Shown: positions 8,219-16,915 of the stretch, one piece after another | Numbering within the stretch: position 1 is the first letter of the stretch | Layout of the letters: each line of letters opens with the position of its first letter | Assembly: GCA_035352895.1 (NCBI GenBank) | Contig: DAOPYN010000007.1 | Location: 47,007 to 111,006 of the forward strand | Length of the DNA: 64,000 nucleotides | Reading direction: 5' to 3' | DNA from: UBA5070 sp035352895 | GTDB taxonomy: Bacteria; Fibrobacterota; Fibrobacteria; UBA5070 | The notes under the pieces: generated by a model | Told to the model about the DNA's origin: nothing | Database searches by the model: none | The model's input: the letters and a program-made list of their open reading frames with translations, nothing else | Made by a program: the position numbers and the translations under genes

Positions 8219-9294
8219 TCGCCGAATCCGATCCCCAATGCCTTGGCGGACAAGACCAGCTCGCCGTCGGGGCTCACGCGGCGGCGGCGCCCGATCGCCC
8301 GCTGGATGGAGACATCGGCGATCTCGCTTCCGTGGAGGGCCACCATCCGCCCGTACTGGCCGGCGCGCACCATGCGCACGGCGGCCTCGCCGTAGCGCGT
8401 GCACAGGAGCCTGTCGAAGCTGGTGGGCGCTCCTCCCCGCTGGAGATGCCCCAGCACCACCACCCGAGCCTCCTTGCCGGTGAGTCGGGAGATCTCGTCG
8501 GCCACTTTCTGGCCCATCCCGCCCATCTGGACTTCGCGGTCGGCCTCCTGGCCCTTGATGGACTGCTTCCCACCGCGGGGAGCGGCCCCCTCGGCGACGA
8601 CGATCAGCGTGAACTTCTTCCCGGCCCGTTCGCGCGCCATCACCTTGTCGGCGATCGCCTCGAAGGTGAAAGGAATCTCCGGGATCAGGATGACATCCCC
8701 GCCGCCGGCGATTCCGGCGTTCAGCGCGATCCAACCCGTGTGGCGACCCATCACCTCCAGGATGATCACCCGTCCATGGCTTTCCGCGGTGGTATGCAAC
8801 CTGTCCAAGGCGTCGGTGGCGCTGTCCACCGCGGTGTCGAATCCGAAGGTCTGGTCGGTGGCGTCCAGGTCGTTGTCGATGGTCTTGGGAACACCCACCA
8901 CGTTCATGCCGATCTCTGACAATTGCTGGGCGATCACCAGCGATCCGTCGCCGCCCACCACGATCAAGGCCCGCAGTCCCAGGCTGTCGTAGTTGGCCTT
9001 GGCCTCGCGGAGGATGTCCTGGTCCACTTCGCGGACCTCGCCGTGTCCCACCTTGCCGGCGAATCGTCCCTTGTTGGCGGCTCCCAGGATGGTTCCACCC
9101 CGGATGAGCATGCCATCCATGCGGTTGTAGTCCAGTTGCACGGGCTCGCAAGGGGTCAGGAGTCCCTCGAACCCTCCCTTGAATCCAAGCGTCTGGAAGC
9201 CGGCGTACTGGCCAGCCTTGACCACCGCACGAATCACAGCATTCAATCCGGGGCAATCGCCACCGGCGGTCAGGATCCCAATCTTCTCGGTCAT
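8215..9294 (-). CDS. pfkA: 6-phosphofructokinase, group III type (ATP or PPi)
   Basis: The glycolytic enzyme phosphorylates fructose 6-phosphate. The 359-residue protein starts at ATG 9294 (AGGA 7 bases upstream) and shows GGDCPGLNAVIR at the N terminus, GGDGSL at the phosphoryl-donor site, and PKTIDNDLDATDQTFGFDTA at the active site. A glycine in GGDGS usually means ATP, whereas the lysine in PKTIDND occurs in PPi-dependent and mixed group III enzymes, so the phosphoryl donor is ambiguous. The stop overlaps that of ribD. Confidence 0.9.
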   Translation of the reverse strand: MTEKIGILTAGGDCPGLNAVIRAVVKAGQYAGFQTLGFKGGFEGLLTPCEPVQLDYNRMDGMLIRGGTILGAANKGRFAGKVGHGEVREVDQDILREAKANYDSLGLRALIVVGGDGSLVIAQQLSEIGMNVVGVPKTIDNDLDATDQTFGFDTAVDSATDALDRLHTTAESHGRVIILEVMGRHTGWIALNAGIAGGGDVILIPEIPFTFEAIADKVMARERAGKKFTLIVVAEGAAPRGGKQSIKGQEADREVQMGGMGQKVADEISRLTGKEARVVVLGHLQRGGAPTSFDRLLCTRYGEAAVRMVRAGQYGRMVALHGSEIADVSIQRAIGRRRRVSPDGELVLSAKALGIGFGD

Positions 9295-9384
9295 GTCGTA
9301 TTCCTGCTTGTTGTTCACGGGTTTTGGGCCAGACGCGAATCTTACCCCTTGGATCGGATAATAGAGTATTTCCCTTTGCCATCC

Positions 9385-9897
9385 ATGCGAAAGTTCCTGG
9401 TCCTCTCGTCCTTTGCCTTGATCCTCGGCTGTGGCCCCGTCCGCGAATTCCTGCGTCCCATCACGCCTCGGGCGTTCCAGGACAGCTTGGCACCGGTGGT
9501 GGCCCCCGGCTTCACGCTCCCGGCCAAGGCGGCCAAGGCCCAAGACAGCCTGCAGGAGCGGTTGCGGTGGATCTCGCGACAGGAACCTCCCCGGGACTTC
9601 ACGCTCGAACGGATCGCCTTCGAGATCGGGTCGGACTCTTCCGTGGTCCTGAGCCTGACCTTCCAGGATGGCGAGCGCTTGAACTCGCACGGTCTGACCC
9701 GGGAACAGGCAAGGGGACGCATGCAGGAGAGACTGCGCCGCGCCCATCCGCTGATGGCCCAGGTCCGCGAAGCGGGAATCAGACATCCCGTCCTGCTGAA
9801 ATCCCGTTTCCGAAGCAAGGATTTCCTGTTCCAGAACGCTCGCTGGGTGGACGATTCCACCCAGTGGCTCGCGACGGATTCCCTCCCCTCCCCCTGA
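9385..9897 (+). CDS. Hypothetical lipoprotein
   Basis: A 170-residue protein with a lipoprotein signal (ALILGC, cysteine at residue 16). The mature region is charged and helical, with the pattern RLRWISRQEPPRDFTLERIA, and has no fold I recognise. The start ATG at 9385 lies 90 bases from the divergent phosphofructokinase start. It is convergent with the small exported protein that follows. No function is proposed. Confidence 0.6.
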   Translation: MRKFLVLSSFALILGCGPVREFLRPITPRAFQDSLAPVVAPGFTLPAKAAKAQDSLQERLRWISRQEPPRDFTLERIAFEIGSDSSVVLSLTFQDGERLNSHGLTREQARGRMQERLRRAHPLMAQVREAGIRHPVLLKSRFRSKDFLFQNARWVDDSTQWLATDSLPSP

Positions 9898-9922
9898 AGG
9901 CGGCGAGGGCAGGGAAGGCGTC

Positions 9923-10207
9923 TTACTTCTTGCCTTTGCCCTTGCCCTTGGGGGCGGGAGCAGCCTTGACCTCGACGCTGGTGGTCACCATGGTGTACTC
10001 GATGGTCACCTTGTCGCCGACCTTGACTTCGGGCCCTTGGGAGGCGTCGCGGGAGATCTCCCACTTTTCCTTGCCCTTCTGGACCACGAAGGCATCCGGA
10101 CGGACCTCCAGGACCGGGCCGGTGACCTGGTAGGACTTGGCGGTTCCGGCGAAGGCGGCGGCGGAGAGGAGGGAAACGAGGACGGCCAGGGACGCGAAGG
10201 ATTTCAT
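9923..10207 (-). CDS. Small exported protein of unknown function
   Basis: A 94-residue protein with a Sec signal peptide ending in AAAFA, then a ~55-residue beta-rich core (YQVTGPVLEVRPDAFVV ... VKVGDKVTIEYTMVTTSVEV) of the kind seen in small OB/SH3-like periplasmic domains, and a basic tail PAPKGKGKGKK. AAGGA sits 7 bases before the ATG. The lysine/glycine tail might touch nucleic acid or membrane phosphates, but that is speculation. Confidence 0.65.
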   Translation of the reverse strand: MKSFASLAVLVSLLSAAAFAGTAKSYQVTGPVLEVRPDAFVVQKGKEKWEISRDASQGPEVKVGDKVTIEYTMVTTSVEVKAAPAPKGKGKGKK

Positions 10208-10302
10208 GGACGATTCCTTGTGACGGATTTTGTGCAGAACCCGGGTTTGTCCCGGGATAGGGACGCGAAAAACTAGAACTTCCGGCAGCATCCCTGGATC
10301 CG

Positions 10303-10340
10303 AACGAAAACGCCCCGGCTCCCGCGCGGGAACCGAGGCG
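10303..10340 (-). terminator. Rho-independent terminator of the pycB-like gene
   Basis: Arms at 10311-10324 and 10327-10340 (CGCC, CGG and CCCG pairing with CGGG, CCG and GGCG, with small mismatches) form a hairpin. On the minus strand it is followed by TTTTCGTT. It lies about 55 bases past the pycB stop codon. Confidence 0.7.
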
Positions 10341-10394
10341 TCCATATCCGGAAAGGCCAGGTGATGGCGAACCCGGTCGCCATCGAAATCCGTG

Positions 10395-11858
10395 CTACTT
10401 GTACTCCTCCACCAGGATGTCCTTGCGGACGCCGTCCACGGTGAGGGCCACGCGGCGGGTCTTGGCGATGTCCGTGGACGTGGAGACGGCGGCGGGCTTG
10501 GTCTTGACCTCGGGCTTGGCCGTTCCCTTGTAGACGGCTTCCGTCTGCTGCGGGAACATGGCGTAGAGCACGGCGGCCTCGTCGGTGGCAGGCAGGCCCT
10601 TGGATGCGAGTTCCTTCTTGAGGTCGTCCATCTTGGGAGCCAGAAGGTCCGCTCCGCGGCATTCGGTCGGCTTCTGTCCGGTCTGCTCGCACACCAGCTT
10701 CATGACATCGGCATCGATGGGACCGGGAGTCTTGCCGTACTTGCCCAGGACGATGTCCTTGGTGTTCTGGGCGATCATCTTCCAGCGGCCCATCTTCACG
10801 TTCATCATGGCCTGGGTGCCCACGATCTGGGAAGTCGGGGTCACCAGCGGGATCCAGCCCAGGCACTGGCGCACGTAGGTCATCTCGTTCATGACCTCGG
10901 GCACCTTGTCGCCCATGCCCTGCTCCTTGAGCTGGTTCAGGAAGTTGGACATCATGCCGCCGGGCACCTGGTAGCGCAGGATGCCCACGTCGGTGCGCTC
11001 GTTGTCGGGGCTGGTGTAGGCGCCCAGTTCCTGGTACACGCCTTCGAAGTACTTCTGCAGCTCGAACAAGGCTTCGCGGCTGTACTTGGGAGCGCGGCCG
11101 GTGCCGGTCAGCATCTCCTCCATCAGGACGGTGTCGGGTTGTCCGGTGCCGTTGGCGAACGGCGCGATGGAACAGTCGAGGATGTCGGCGCCGGCTTCCA
11201 CGGCGGCGTAGTAGGCGGTGTTGGCCAGGCCCGCGGTGTTGTGGCTGTGCACCGACACGGGCACCTTGACCTTTGCCTTGATGGCCTTCACGAGCTCGAA
11301 CGCGACGCGGGGCAGCAGCAGTCCCGCCATGTCCTTCACGCAGATCGACTCGGCACCCATCTCTTCCAGCTCGACGGCCATCTTCACGAACGAATCGATG
11401 GTGTGGACCGGCGAGATCGTGTAGGACAGCGCGCCCTGCGGGTGGCCACCGAACTCCTTGGTGGCCTGGATGGCGGTCTTGACGTTGCGGATGTCGTTGA
11501 GCGCGTCGAAGATGCGCAGGTTGTTCATGCCCGCGTCGATCGAGCACTTCACGAAGGCGCGCACGACGTCGTCGGGGAAGGCCTGGTACTGCACGATGTT
11601 CTGGCCGCGCAGGAGCATCTGGTGCGGCGTCTTGGGCGAAAGCTTCTTGAGCGCGCGCAGGCGGTCGAAGGGGTTTTCGGCGAGGTAGCGCAGGCAGGAG
11701 TCGATGATGGCTCCTCCCCAGGTCTCCAGGGCGTTGAAGCCCATGTTGTCGAGCGTTTCCACCACCGGTAGCATCTGGGCGGTCTTCATGCGAGTGGCGG
11801 CAAGGGACTGGTGGCCGTCGCGGAGCACGGTTTGGTTGAAGACCACGGACTTGGACAT
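10395..11858 (-). CDS. Pyruvate carboxylase subunit B / oxaloacetate decarboxylase alpha-type carboxyltransferase
   Basis: A TIM-barrel carboxyltransferase (HMGL-like domain ~5-270, then PYC_OADA domain to ~440) that moves CO2 between biotin and pyruvate/oxaloacetate. Visible family signatures are LRDGHQSLAATRMKT with the metal-binding aspartate, the lysine in CVKDMAGLL, and VHSHNTAGLAN with the metal-binding histidines. The 487 residues end without a biotinyl (AMKM) domain, so a separate biotin carrier protein is needed. Depending on partners it could be PycB or the Na+-pumping decarboxylase alpha chain; no OadB/OadG or biotin carboxylase lies nearby. AGGAG precedes the ATG. Confidence 0.85.
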   Translation of the reverse strand: MSKSVVFNQTVLRDGHQSLAATRMKTAQMLPVVETLDNMGFNALETWGGAIIDSCLRYLAENPFDRLRALKKLSPKTPHQMLLRGQNIVQYQAFPDDVVRAFVKCSIDAGMNNLRIFDALNDIRNVKTAIQATKEFGGHPQGALSYTISPVHTIDSFVKMAVELEEMGAESICVKDMAGLLLPRVAFELVKAIKAKVKVPVSVHSHNTAGLANTAYYAAVEAGADILDCSIAPFANGTGQPDTVLMEEMLTGTGRAPKYSREALFELQKYFEGVYQELGAYTSPDNERTDVGILRYQVPGGMMSNFLNQLKEQGMGDKVPEVMNEMTYVRQCLGWIPLVTPTSQIVGTQAMMNVKMGRWKMIAQNTKDIVLGKYGKTPGPIDADVMKLVCEQTGQKPTECRGADLLAPKMDDLKKELASKGLPATDEAAVLYAMFPQQTEAVYKGTAKPEVKTKPAAVSTSTDIAKTRRVALTVDGVRKDILVEEYK

Positions 11859-11874
11859 TGCGAATCTCCTGGGA

Positions 11875-11893
11875 ACGATCCCGACGGGATCGT
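11875..11893. promoter_or_regulatory. Palindrome in the leader of the pycB-like gene
   Basis: ACGATCCC (11875-11882) and GGGATCGT (11886-11893) form a perfect 8-bp inverted repeat 17 bases upstream of the start codon and next to the ribosome binding site. It may be an operator or an mRNA hairpin that affects initiation; no regulator is implied. Confidence 0.35.
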
Positions 11894-11987
11894 GAGTTCG
11901 AAGAACGTTTGGGTCTGATTATGGGCTACTGAAATTACCAAAATCGGAGTTGCTTGTCTAGATCTCGATGCCTCCCCTCTCGGGAAC

Positions 11988-12012
11988 GAAAAAGGCCGCC
12001 CATCGGGCGGCC
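11988..12012 (-). terminator. Rho-independent terminator after the PFOR operon
   Basis: GGCCGCCC (11994-12001) pairs with GGGCGGCC (12005-12012) around a 3-base loop. On the minus strand the hairpin is followed by TTTTT. It lies about 33 bases beyond the stop of the dihydroorotate dehydrogenase-like gene and should end the PFOR transcript. Confidence 0.88.
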
Positions 12013-12044
12013 TCGGAAACCAGGGAAACAGGGCCGGTTTACGA

Positions 12045-13049
12045 TCAGACGAACCGATCGTCCAGCGACGTGAGTGCGCGCATGTACTGCGCCCGCTCGA
12101 ACGCCGTCGGATCCACGACCTTCTTCTGGCTCATGGAACCGCGCAGCTGGTCCACCGACTCGTATTCGTGCTCATCCATCCATTCGCCCAATTGCGACAG
12201 GATCCGTCCGACAGCGTCGGGTCCGTTCGCCAGCACGGCACTGGCCACCTGCCCCACCTGGGCTCCGGCGAGCAGCGCCTTGAGCAGGTCGCGTCCGGTT
12301 CCCACACCTCCCGAAAGGGCGATCTGGGGCGCCACGCGGCCGGCCAGGATGGCCGTCCACCGCAACGGCAGGTTCAGGTCGCTGGAATCGGACAGCTTCG
12401 CGGTGCTCTGGACCGAGAGATTCTCCGGATCGAGGTCCGGTTGGAGGAACCGGTTGAACAGCACCACTCCCTTGGCACCCGCCGCCCCGATCCTGGAGAC
12501 CAGGTTCGGGATGGACGAGTAGAAGGGCGAAAGCTTCACCGACACGGGAATGCGGACCTTGCCGACCACCTCGGAAACGAGATCCACCACCCGGGCCTCC
12601 ACCGCCGCCCCATCCACGACAGGATCTGTCGGGACGGAGTAGACGTTGAGTTCCAACGCGTGGACTCCGGTGTCCTCGATGCGCTTGGCCCATTCGGTCC
12701 AGCCGCCCTTGGTGACGCCGTTGATGCTTCCGATCACCGGGACCTCGACCGCCTTGCGGATGGCCGCGAGGTGGGCGAGGTAGCGATCGGGCTCCAGGTT
12801 GTAGCTCCCCAGGTCGGGGAAGTAGTCCAGCGCCTCCGGATTCACGTTGGTGGCTCGCGACAGGAAATGGTCGCGCTCGGCCTGCTCGTGGAGGATCTGC
12901 TCCTCGAACAGCGAATACACGACCACCGCGCCGATCCCGGCCTCCTCCAGCTTCGCCACGTTCTCGAGCTTCTTGGAGATCGGAGAGGCAGAGGCCACCA
13001 GTGGCGACCTCAGGGACAAACCCAGGTAGGAAGTCGAGATGTTGGCCAT
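12045..13049 (-). CDS. Dihydroorotate dehydrogenase-like flavoprotein
   Basis: A 334-residue FMN-binding TIM barrel of the dihydroorotate dehydrogenase superfamily. It opens with TSYLGLSLRSPLVASASPIS and has VIGSINGVTKGGW, the SVKLSPFYSSI strand and the phosphate-binding LSGGVGTGRD. True PyrD has a different active-site loop, so the substrate is uncertain. The gene overlaps the PFOR stop by one base (TGATG), so the two are co-translated; comparable pairs occur in other anaerobes. A role in shuttling electrons to or from ferredoxin is an inference from that pairing only. Confidence 0.75.
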   Translation of the reverse strand: MANISTSYLGLSLRSPLVASASPISKKLENVAKLEEAGIGAVVVYSLFEEQILHEQAERDHFLSRATNVNPEALDYFPDLGSYNLEPDRYLAHLAAIRKAVEVPVIGSINGVTKGGWTEWAKRIEDTGVHALELNVYSVPTDPVVDGAAVEARVVDLVSEVVGKVRIPVSVKLSPFYSSIPNLVSRIGAAGAKGVVLFNRFLQPDLDPENLSVQSTAKLSDSSDLNLPLRWTAILAGRVAPQIALSGGVGTGRDLLKALLAGAQVGQVASAVLANGPDAVGRILSQLGEWMDEHEYESVDQLRGSMSQKKVVDPTAFERAQYMRALTSLDDRFV

Positions 13050-16000
13050 CAGGCGGTTTCCTTCTGCCCGGCCAGATGCTTGAGCTGGGCCCACTTGATC
13101 GCGATGGACGACTTGGCCTGCGCCAGGAGCATCTCCGCACGCGCCTTGTCCTGGGCGATCAGCATCTTGTAGCGGGTTTCGTTGTAGATGTACTTCTCCA
13201 AGTCCACGGAGGGTTCCTTGGAATCCAGCTGGAACCCGTTCTGGCCGGCGAGGGCCAGCTCCGGATTGTACCGGTACAGGGGCCAGTGGCCGGTCTGGAC
13301 CGCGAGCTTCTGCTGCTCGAGGCCCTTCTCGATGGCGAACCCGTGCGCGATGCAGTGGCTGTAGGCCAGGATCAGCGAAGGACCGTCGTAGGCCTCGGCT
13401 TCCTGCATCACCTTCACGACGTGGGCGTCGTTGGCGCCCATGGCGATGCGCGCCACGTACACGTAGCCGTAGGCCATGGCGATCATCCCCATGTCCTTCT
13501 TGGGGAAGCCCTTGCCGTTGGCGGCGAACTTCGCCACCGCTCCCGTGGGCGTGGACTTTGAGGCCTGCCCGCCGGTGTTGGAGTACACCTCGGTGTCCAG
13601 CACCAAGACGTTGACGTTGCGACCGGTGGACAGGACGTGGTCCAGACCGCCGTAGCCGATGTCGTAGGCCCAGCCGTCGCCGCCGAAGATCCACACCGAA
13701 CGACGCACGAGGACATCGGCGAGTTGGCGCAGGTCCTTGGCCGCGGGGGAATTGTCGGAGGCGATCTTCTCCTTCAGGATCGCGACGCGCTTGCGCTGCT
13801 CGGCGAGGCCGGCTTCGGTCTTCTGGTCGGCCGTGAGCAGGGCCGTGACGAGCTGGTCGCCCAGGACGTCGGAGAATTTCTTCACCAGTTCCTTGGCGTA
13901 TTCCTCCTGCTTGTCCAGCGACAGGCGCATGCCCAGACCGAACTCGGCATTGTCCTCGAAGAGGGAATTGGACCAGGCGGGTCCGCGTCCGGCCGCGTTC
14001 TTTGTGTAGGGAGTCGTGGGCAGGTTGCCGCCGTAGATCGAGCTGCAACCGGTGGCGTTGGCGACGTGCATGCGGTCGCCGAACATCTGGGTGACGAGCT
14101 TGATGTAGGGAGTCTCGCCGCAGCCCGCGCAGGCGCCGGAGAATTCGAAGAGCGGCTGGAACAGCTGGCTGTTCTTGACGTTGTTCGGGTTGACCAGCGT
14201 GCGGTCCATGTCCGGGATGTCGAGGAAGAAGTTCCAGTTGGCCTTCTCGCGCTCGAGGATGGGATGCACCGGAGTCATGTTGATGGCGCGACGGGAACTG
14301 TCCGACTTGTCGCGGGCCGGACAGGCCTCCACGCACAGCGAGCAGCCCGTGCAGTCCTCGGGGCTCACCTGGAGGGCGAAGTCGTGGCCCGGGAACTCCT
14401 TGAAGAACTTGGCGGGCACGTGCTTGAAGTCGGCGGGCGCCGCGGCCATGGCCTCGGGCTTGGCGACCTTCACGCGGATGACGGCGTGCGGGCACACCAG
14501 CGCGCACTTGGCGCACTGGATGCAGATGCTGGGATCCCATTCGGGAATCTCCAGGGCGAAGTTGCGCTTCTCGTAGGCGGTGGTGCCCACCGGATAGGTG
14601 CCGTCCACCGGGAGCGCGCTGGTGGGGAGATCGTCGCCGTTGCCGGCGATCATGGCGCCGATGACTTCCTGCACGAACTTCGGAGCCGAAGCGGGCACTG
14701 GAGCCGGGCGGACGTGGTCGGCGGTGACGGAACCGGGATACGAGACCTCGAAGAGGTTCGCCAGGGACTGGTCGACGGCGACCCAGTTCTTCTTGACGAC
14801 TTCTTCGCCCTTCTTGAGGTAGGTCTTCTTGATCGAGTTCTTGATCTGCGCGATCGCCTCTTCCTTGGGCAGGACGCCGGAGATGGCGAAGAAGCAGGTC
14901 TGCATGATCGTGTTGGTGCGATTGCCCATGCCCGTGTGCCGAGCCACATGGTAGGCGTCGATCACGTAGAACTTGAGCTTCTTGGAGACGATCTGCTCCT
15001 GGACTTCGCGAGGCAGCTTGCCCCAGATCTCGTCCTTGCCGATCGTGGTGTTCAGCAGGAACACCGCGCCCGGAGCGGCGTACTTGAGCATCTCGACCTT
15101 TTCGAGGAAGCTCTCGGCGTGGCAAGCCACGAAGTTCGCGCGCTCGATTAGGTAGGGAGCCTTGATGGGATTGGGCCCGAAGCGCAGGTGGGAGACCGTG
15201 AGGCCGCCCGACTTCTTCGAGTCGTAGAAGAAGTAGCCTTGGGCGTGGTTGGCCGTCTCCTCGCCGATGATCTTGATGGAGTTCTTGTTGGCGCCGACGG
15301 TACCGTCGGAACCGACGCCGTAGAACAGGCAGCGGACGGACTTGGGATCTTCCGTGTCGAAGGAAGGATCGAAGTCGAGCGACAGGTTCGTGATGTCGTC
15401 CTTGATGCCGACCGTGTAGCGCGGCTTGGGGCTTGCGGCCTTGAGGTCGTCGAAGACGCCCTTGGCCATGGCAGGCGTGAACTCCTTGGAGGACAGGCCG
15501 TAGCGTCCACCGACGACGCACTCGAACTTGCGTCCGAGATCGGCGATGGCGGTGACGACGTCCTGGAACAGGGGCTCGCCGGCGGAACCGGGCTCCTTGG
15601 TGCGATCAAGGACGGAGATGCGCTTGACGCTCGAGGGAATGGCTGCGACGAAGGCCTTGGCGTCGAAGGGACGGAACAAGCGGACGGCGAGAACGCCGAC
15701 CTTCTCGCCCTTGGCGTTGAGAGCCTTGGCGGTTTCCTGCAGGGTCTCGATGGACGAGCCCATGGCGATGACGACGCGGTCGGCGTCGGCGGGTCCGAAG
15801 TATTCGTAGAGCTTGTACGCGCGGCCGGTCATGGCGGCGAACTTGTCCATCCACTTCTGGACGGTGCCCGGAACGGCGGTGTAGATGGCGTTGGAGCTCT
15901 CGCGTCCCTGGAAGTAGACGTCGGGGTTCTGGGCCGTGCCGCGGATGAACGGATTGTTGGGATTGAGGCCGCGGCGGCGGTGTTCGGCCACCAGTTCGGC

Positions 16001-16603
16001 GGGAACCATGCTGCGCATCTCGTCTTCGGTGAGCGGCAGGATCTTGTTGATCTCGTGCGACGTGCGGAAGCCGTCGAAGAAGTGCACGAACGGAACGCGG
16101 GTCTCGAGCGTGGCCGCCTGCGAGATGAGCGCGAAGTCGTGGGCTTCCTGCACGCTGTTGGAGCAGAGCATCGCCCAGCCGGTCTGGCGCACGGCCATGA
16201 CGTCCTGGTGATCGCCGTAGATCGAAAGTCCCTGGGCGGCCAACGCGCGGGCCGACACGTGGAACACCGTCGAGGTGAGCTCGCCGGCGATCTTGTACAT
16301 GTTCGGGATCATCAGGAGCAGACCCTGCGAACATGTGAAGGTGGTGGTGAGGGATCCGGTCTGGAGAGAGCCGTGGACGGTGCCTGCAGCGCCACCCTCG
16401 GACTGCAGTTCCATGACGAGCGGCACCGTGCCCCAGATGTTCGGCTTGTTCTGGGCCGACCATTGGTCGGAGAATTCACCCATCGGGGTCGACGGGGTGA
16501 TCGGGTAGATGGCGATGACCTCGTTTGTCTTGTGCGCCACCATCGCCACCGCTTCGGTGGCATCCACGGTCAACATCTTCTTCGAACCGGCTTCGGAGGA
16601 CAT
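13049..16603 (-). CDS. nifJ: Pyruvate:ferredoxin (flavodoxin) oxidoreductase
   Basis: A 1184-residue single-chain PFOR converts pyruvate and CoA to acetyl-CoA and CO2 and reduces ferredoxin or flavodoxin. The start ATG at 16603 has AAAGGA upstream. Domain I binds pyruvate (IYPITPSTPMGE). Two 4Fe-4S motifs lie at ~698 (CIQCAKCALVCP) and ~753 (CTGCSLCVEACP). The proximal-cluster/TPP domain has CAGCGETPYI and GDGWAYDIGYGG (~975), then YSNTGGQ. It lies only 300 bases from divergent nifV, so it may feed electrons to nitrogenase as NifJ does in Klebsiella, but it could equally be the general fermentative enzyme. The symbol is therefore tentative. Confidence 0.93.
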   Translation of the reverse strand: MSSEAGSKKMLTVDATEAVAMVAHKTNEVIAIYPITPSTPMGEFSDQWSAQNKPNIWGTVPLVMELQSEGGAAGTVHGSLQTGSLTTTFTCSQGLLLMIPNMYKIAGELTSTVFHVSARALAAQGLSIYGDHQDVMAVRQTGWAMLCSNSVQEAHDFALISQAATLETRVPFVHFFDGFRTSHEINKILPLTEDEMRSMVPAELVAEHRRRGLNPNNPFIRGTAQNPDVYFQGRESSNAIYTAVPGTVQKWMDKFAAMTGRAYKLYEYFGPADADRVVIAMGSSIETLQETAKALNAKGEKVGVLAVRLFRPFDAKAFVAAIPSSVKRISVLDRTKEPGSAGEPLFQDVVTAIADLGRKFECVVGGRYGLSSKEFTPAMAKGVFDDLKAASPKPRYTVGIKDDITNLSLDFDPSFDTEDPKSVRCLFYGVGSDGTVGANKNSIKIIGEETANHAQGYFFYDSKKSGGLTVSHLRFGPNPIKAPYLIERANFVACHAESFLEKVEMLKYAAPGAVFLLNTTIGKDEIWGKLPREVQEQIVSKKLKFYVIDAYHVARHTGMGNRTNTIMQTCFFAISGVLPKEEAIAQIKNSIKKTYLKKGEEVVKKNWVAVDQSLANLFEVSYPGSVTADHVRPAPVPASAPKFVQEVIGAMIAGNGDDLPTSALPVDGTYPVGTTAYEKRNFALEIPEWDPSICIQCAKCALVCPHAVIRVKVAKPEAMAAAPADFKHVPAKFFKEFPGHDFALQVSPEDCTGCSLCVEACPARDKSDSSRRAINMTPVHPILEREKANWNFFLDIPDMDRTLVNPNNVKNSQLFQPLFEFSGACAGCGETPYIKLVTQMFGDRMHVANATGCSSIYGGNLPTTPYTKNAAGRGPAWSNSLFEDNAEFGLGMRLSLDKQEEYAKELVKKFSDVLGDQLVTALLTADQKTEAGLAEQRKRVAILKEKIASDNSPAAKDLRQLADVLVRRSVWIFGGDGWAYDIGYGGLDHVLSTGRNVNVLVLDTEVYSNTGGQASKSTPTGAVAKFAANGKGFPKKDMGMIAMAYGYVYVARIAMGANDAHVVKVMQEAEAYDGPSLILAYSHCIAHGFAIEKGLEQQKLAVQTGHWPLYRYNPELALAGQNGFQLDSKEPSVDLEKYIYNETRYKMLIAQDKARAEMLLAQAKSSIAIKWAQLKHLAGQKETA

Positions 16604-16780
16604 TCCAGTGTTTCCTTTCCAATGATCTGGTAGACGAGAGAGGTGTTCAAATCTAAGATCCCGGAGTCCAAAATACAGGGAATTCAGACAAGCGGATCCC
16701 TTAGGCGCAATTGTGGATCCCTTGGTGGGGAAACGGAAACCCCAGACATTTGTTGCGCAAGTGGCTGATCTGTCTCCAAT

Positions 16781-16796
16781 TGTCAACCCCGCCACA
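16781..16796. promoter_or_regulatory. NifA-type upstream activator sequence for nifV
   Basis: TGT-N10-ACA is present exactly (TGTCAACCCCGCCACA). Its centre is about 68 bases upstream of the transcription start predicted from the -24/-12 element. That is slightly closer than usual for NifA sites, but it is on the correct side and the only such match in the region. Confidence 0.5.
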
Positions 16797-16828
16797 TGGA
16801 CACCCTACTCTTGGCGGGTAATCAAGGT

Positions 16829-16844
16829 CGGCACACCCCTTGCC
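16829..16844 (+). promoter_or_regulatory. Sigma-54 (-24/-12) promoter of nifV
   Basis: CGGCACACCCCTTGCC matches the TGGCACG-N4-TTGCW consensus with the invariant GG and GC exactly ten bases apart. It would start transcription near 16856, giving a ~60-base leader before nifV. Confidence 0.6.
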
Positions 16845-16915
16845 ATCCATGGAACGAGGGAGAATTCCCGAGGAAGGGTCGCCCTGAACCGACCACACCG
16901 ACCAGGAGGATGGGC

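Larger units (their letters stand above)
16604..16915. other. Divergent control region between PFOR and nifV
   Basis: This 312-base stretch has no gene. It holds a NifA-type site and a -24/-12 promoter reading toward nifV (listed separately). A direct repeat GGATCCCTT at 16694-16702 and 16715-16723 is spaced 21 bases, two helical turns, in front of PFOR. A weak minus-strand GG-N10-GC match at 16707-16720 could be a sigma-54 promoter for PFOR, but only the core bases fit. Confidence 0.55.

Noticed and set aside
15188..16633. 481-codon plus-strand frame over PFOR
   Set aside because: It is an antisense shadow with low-complexity G/V/E/D-rich sequence and no family resemblance.
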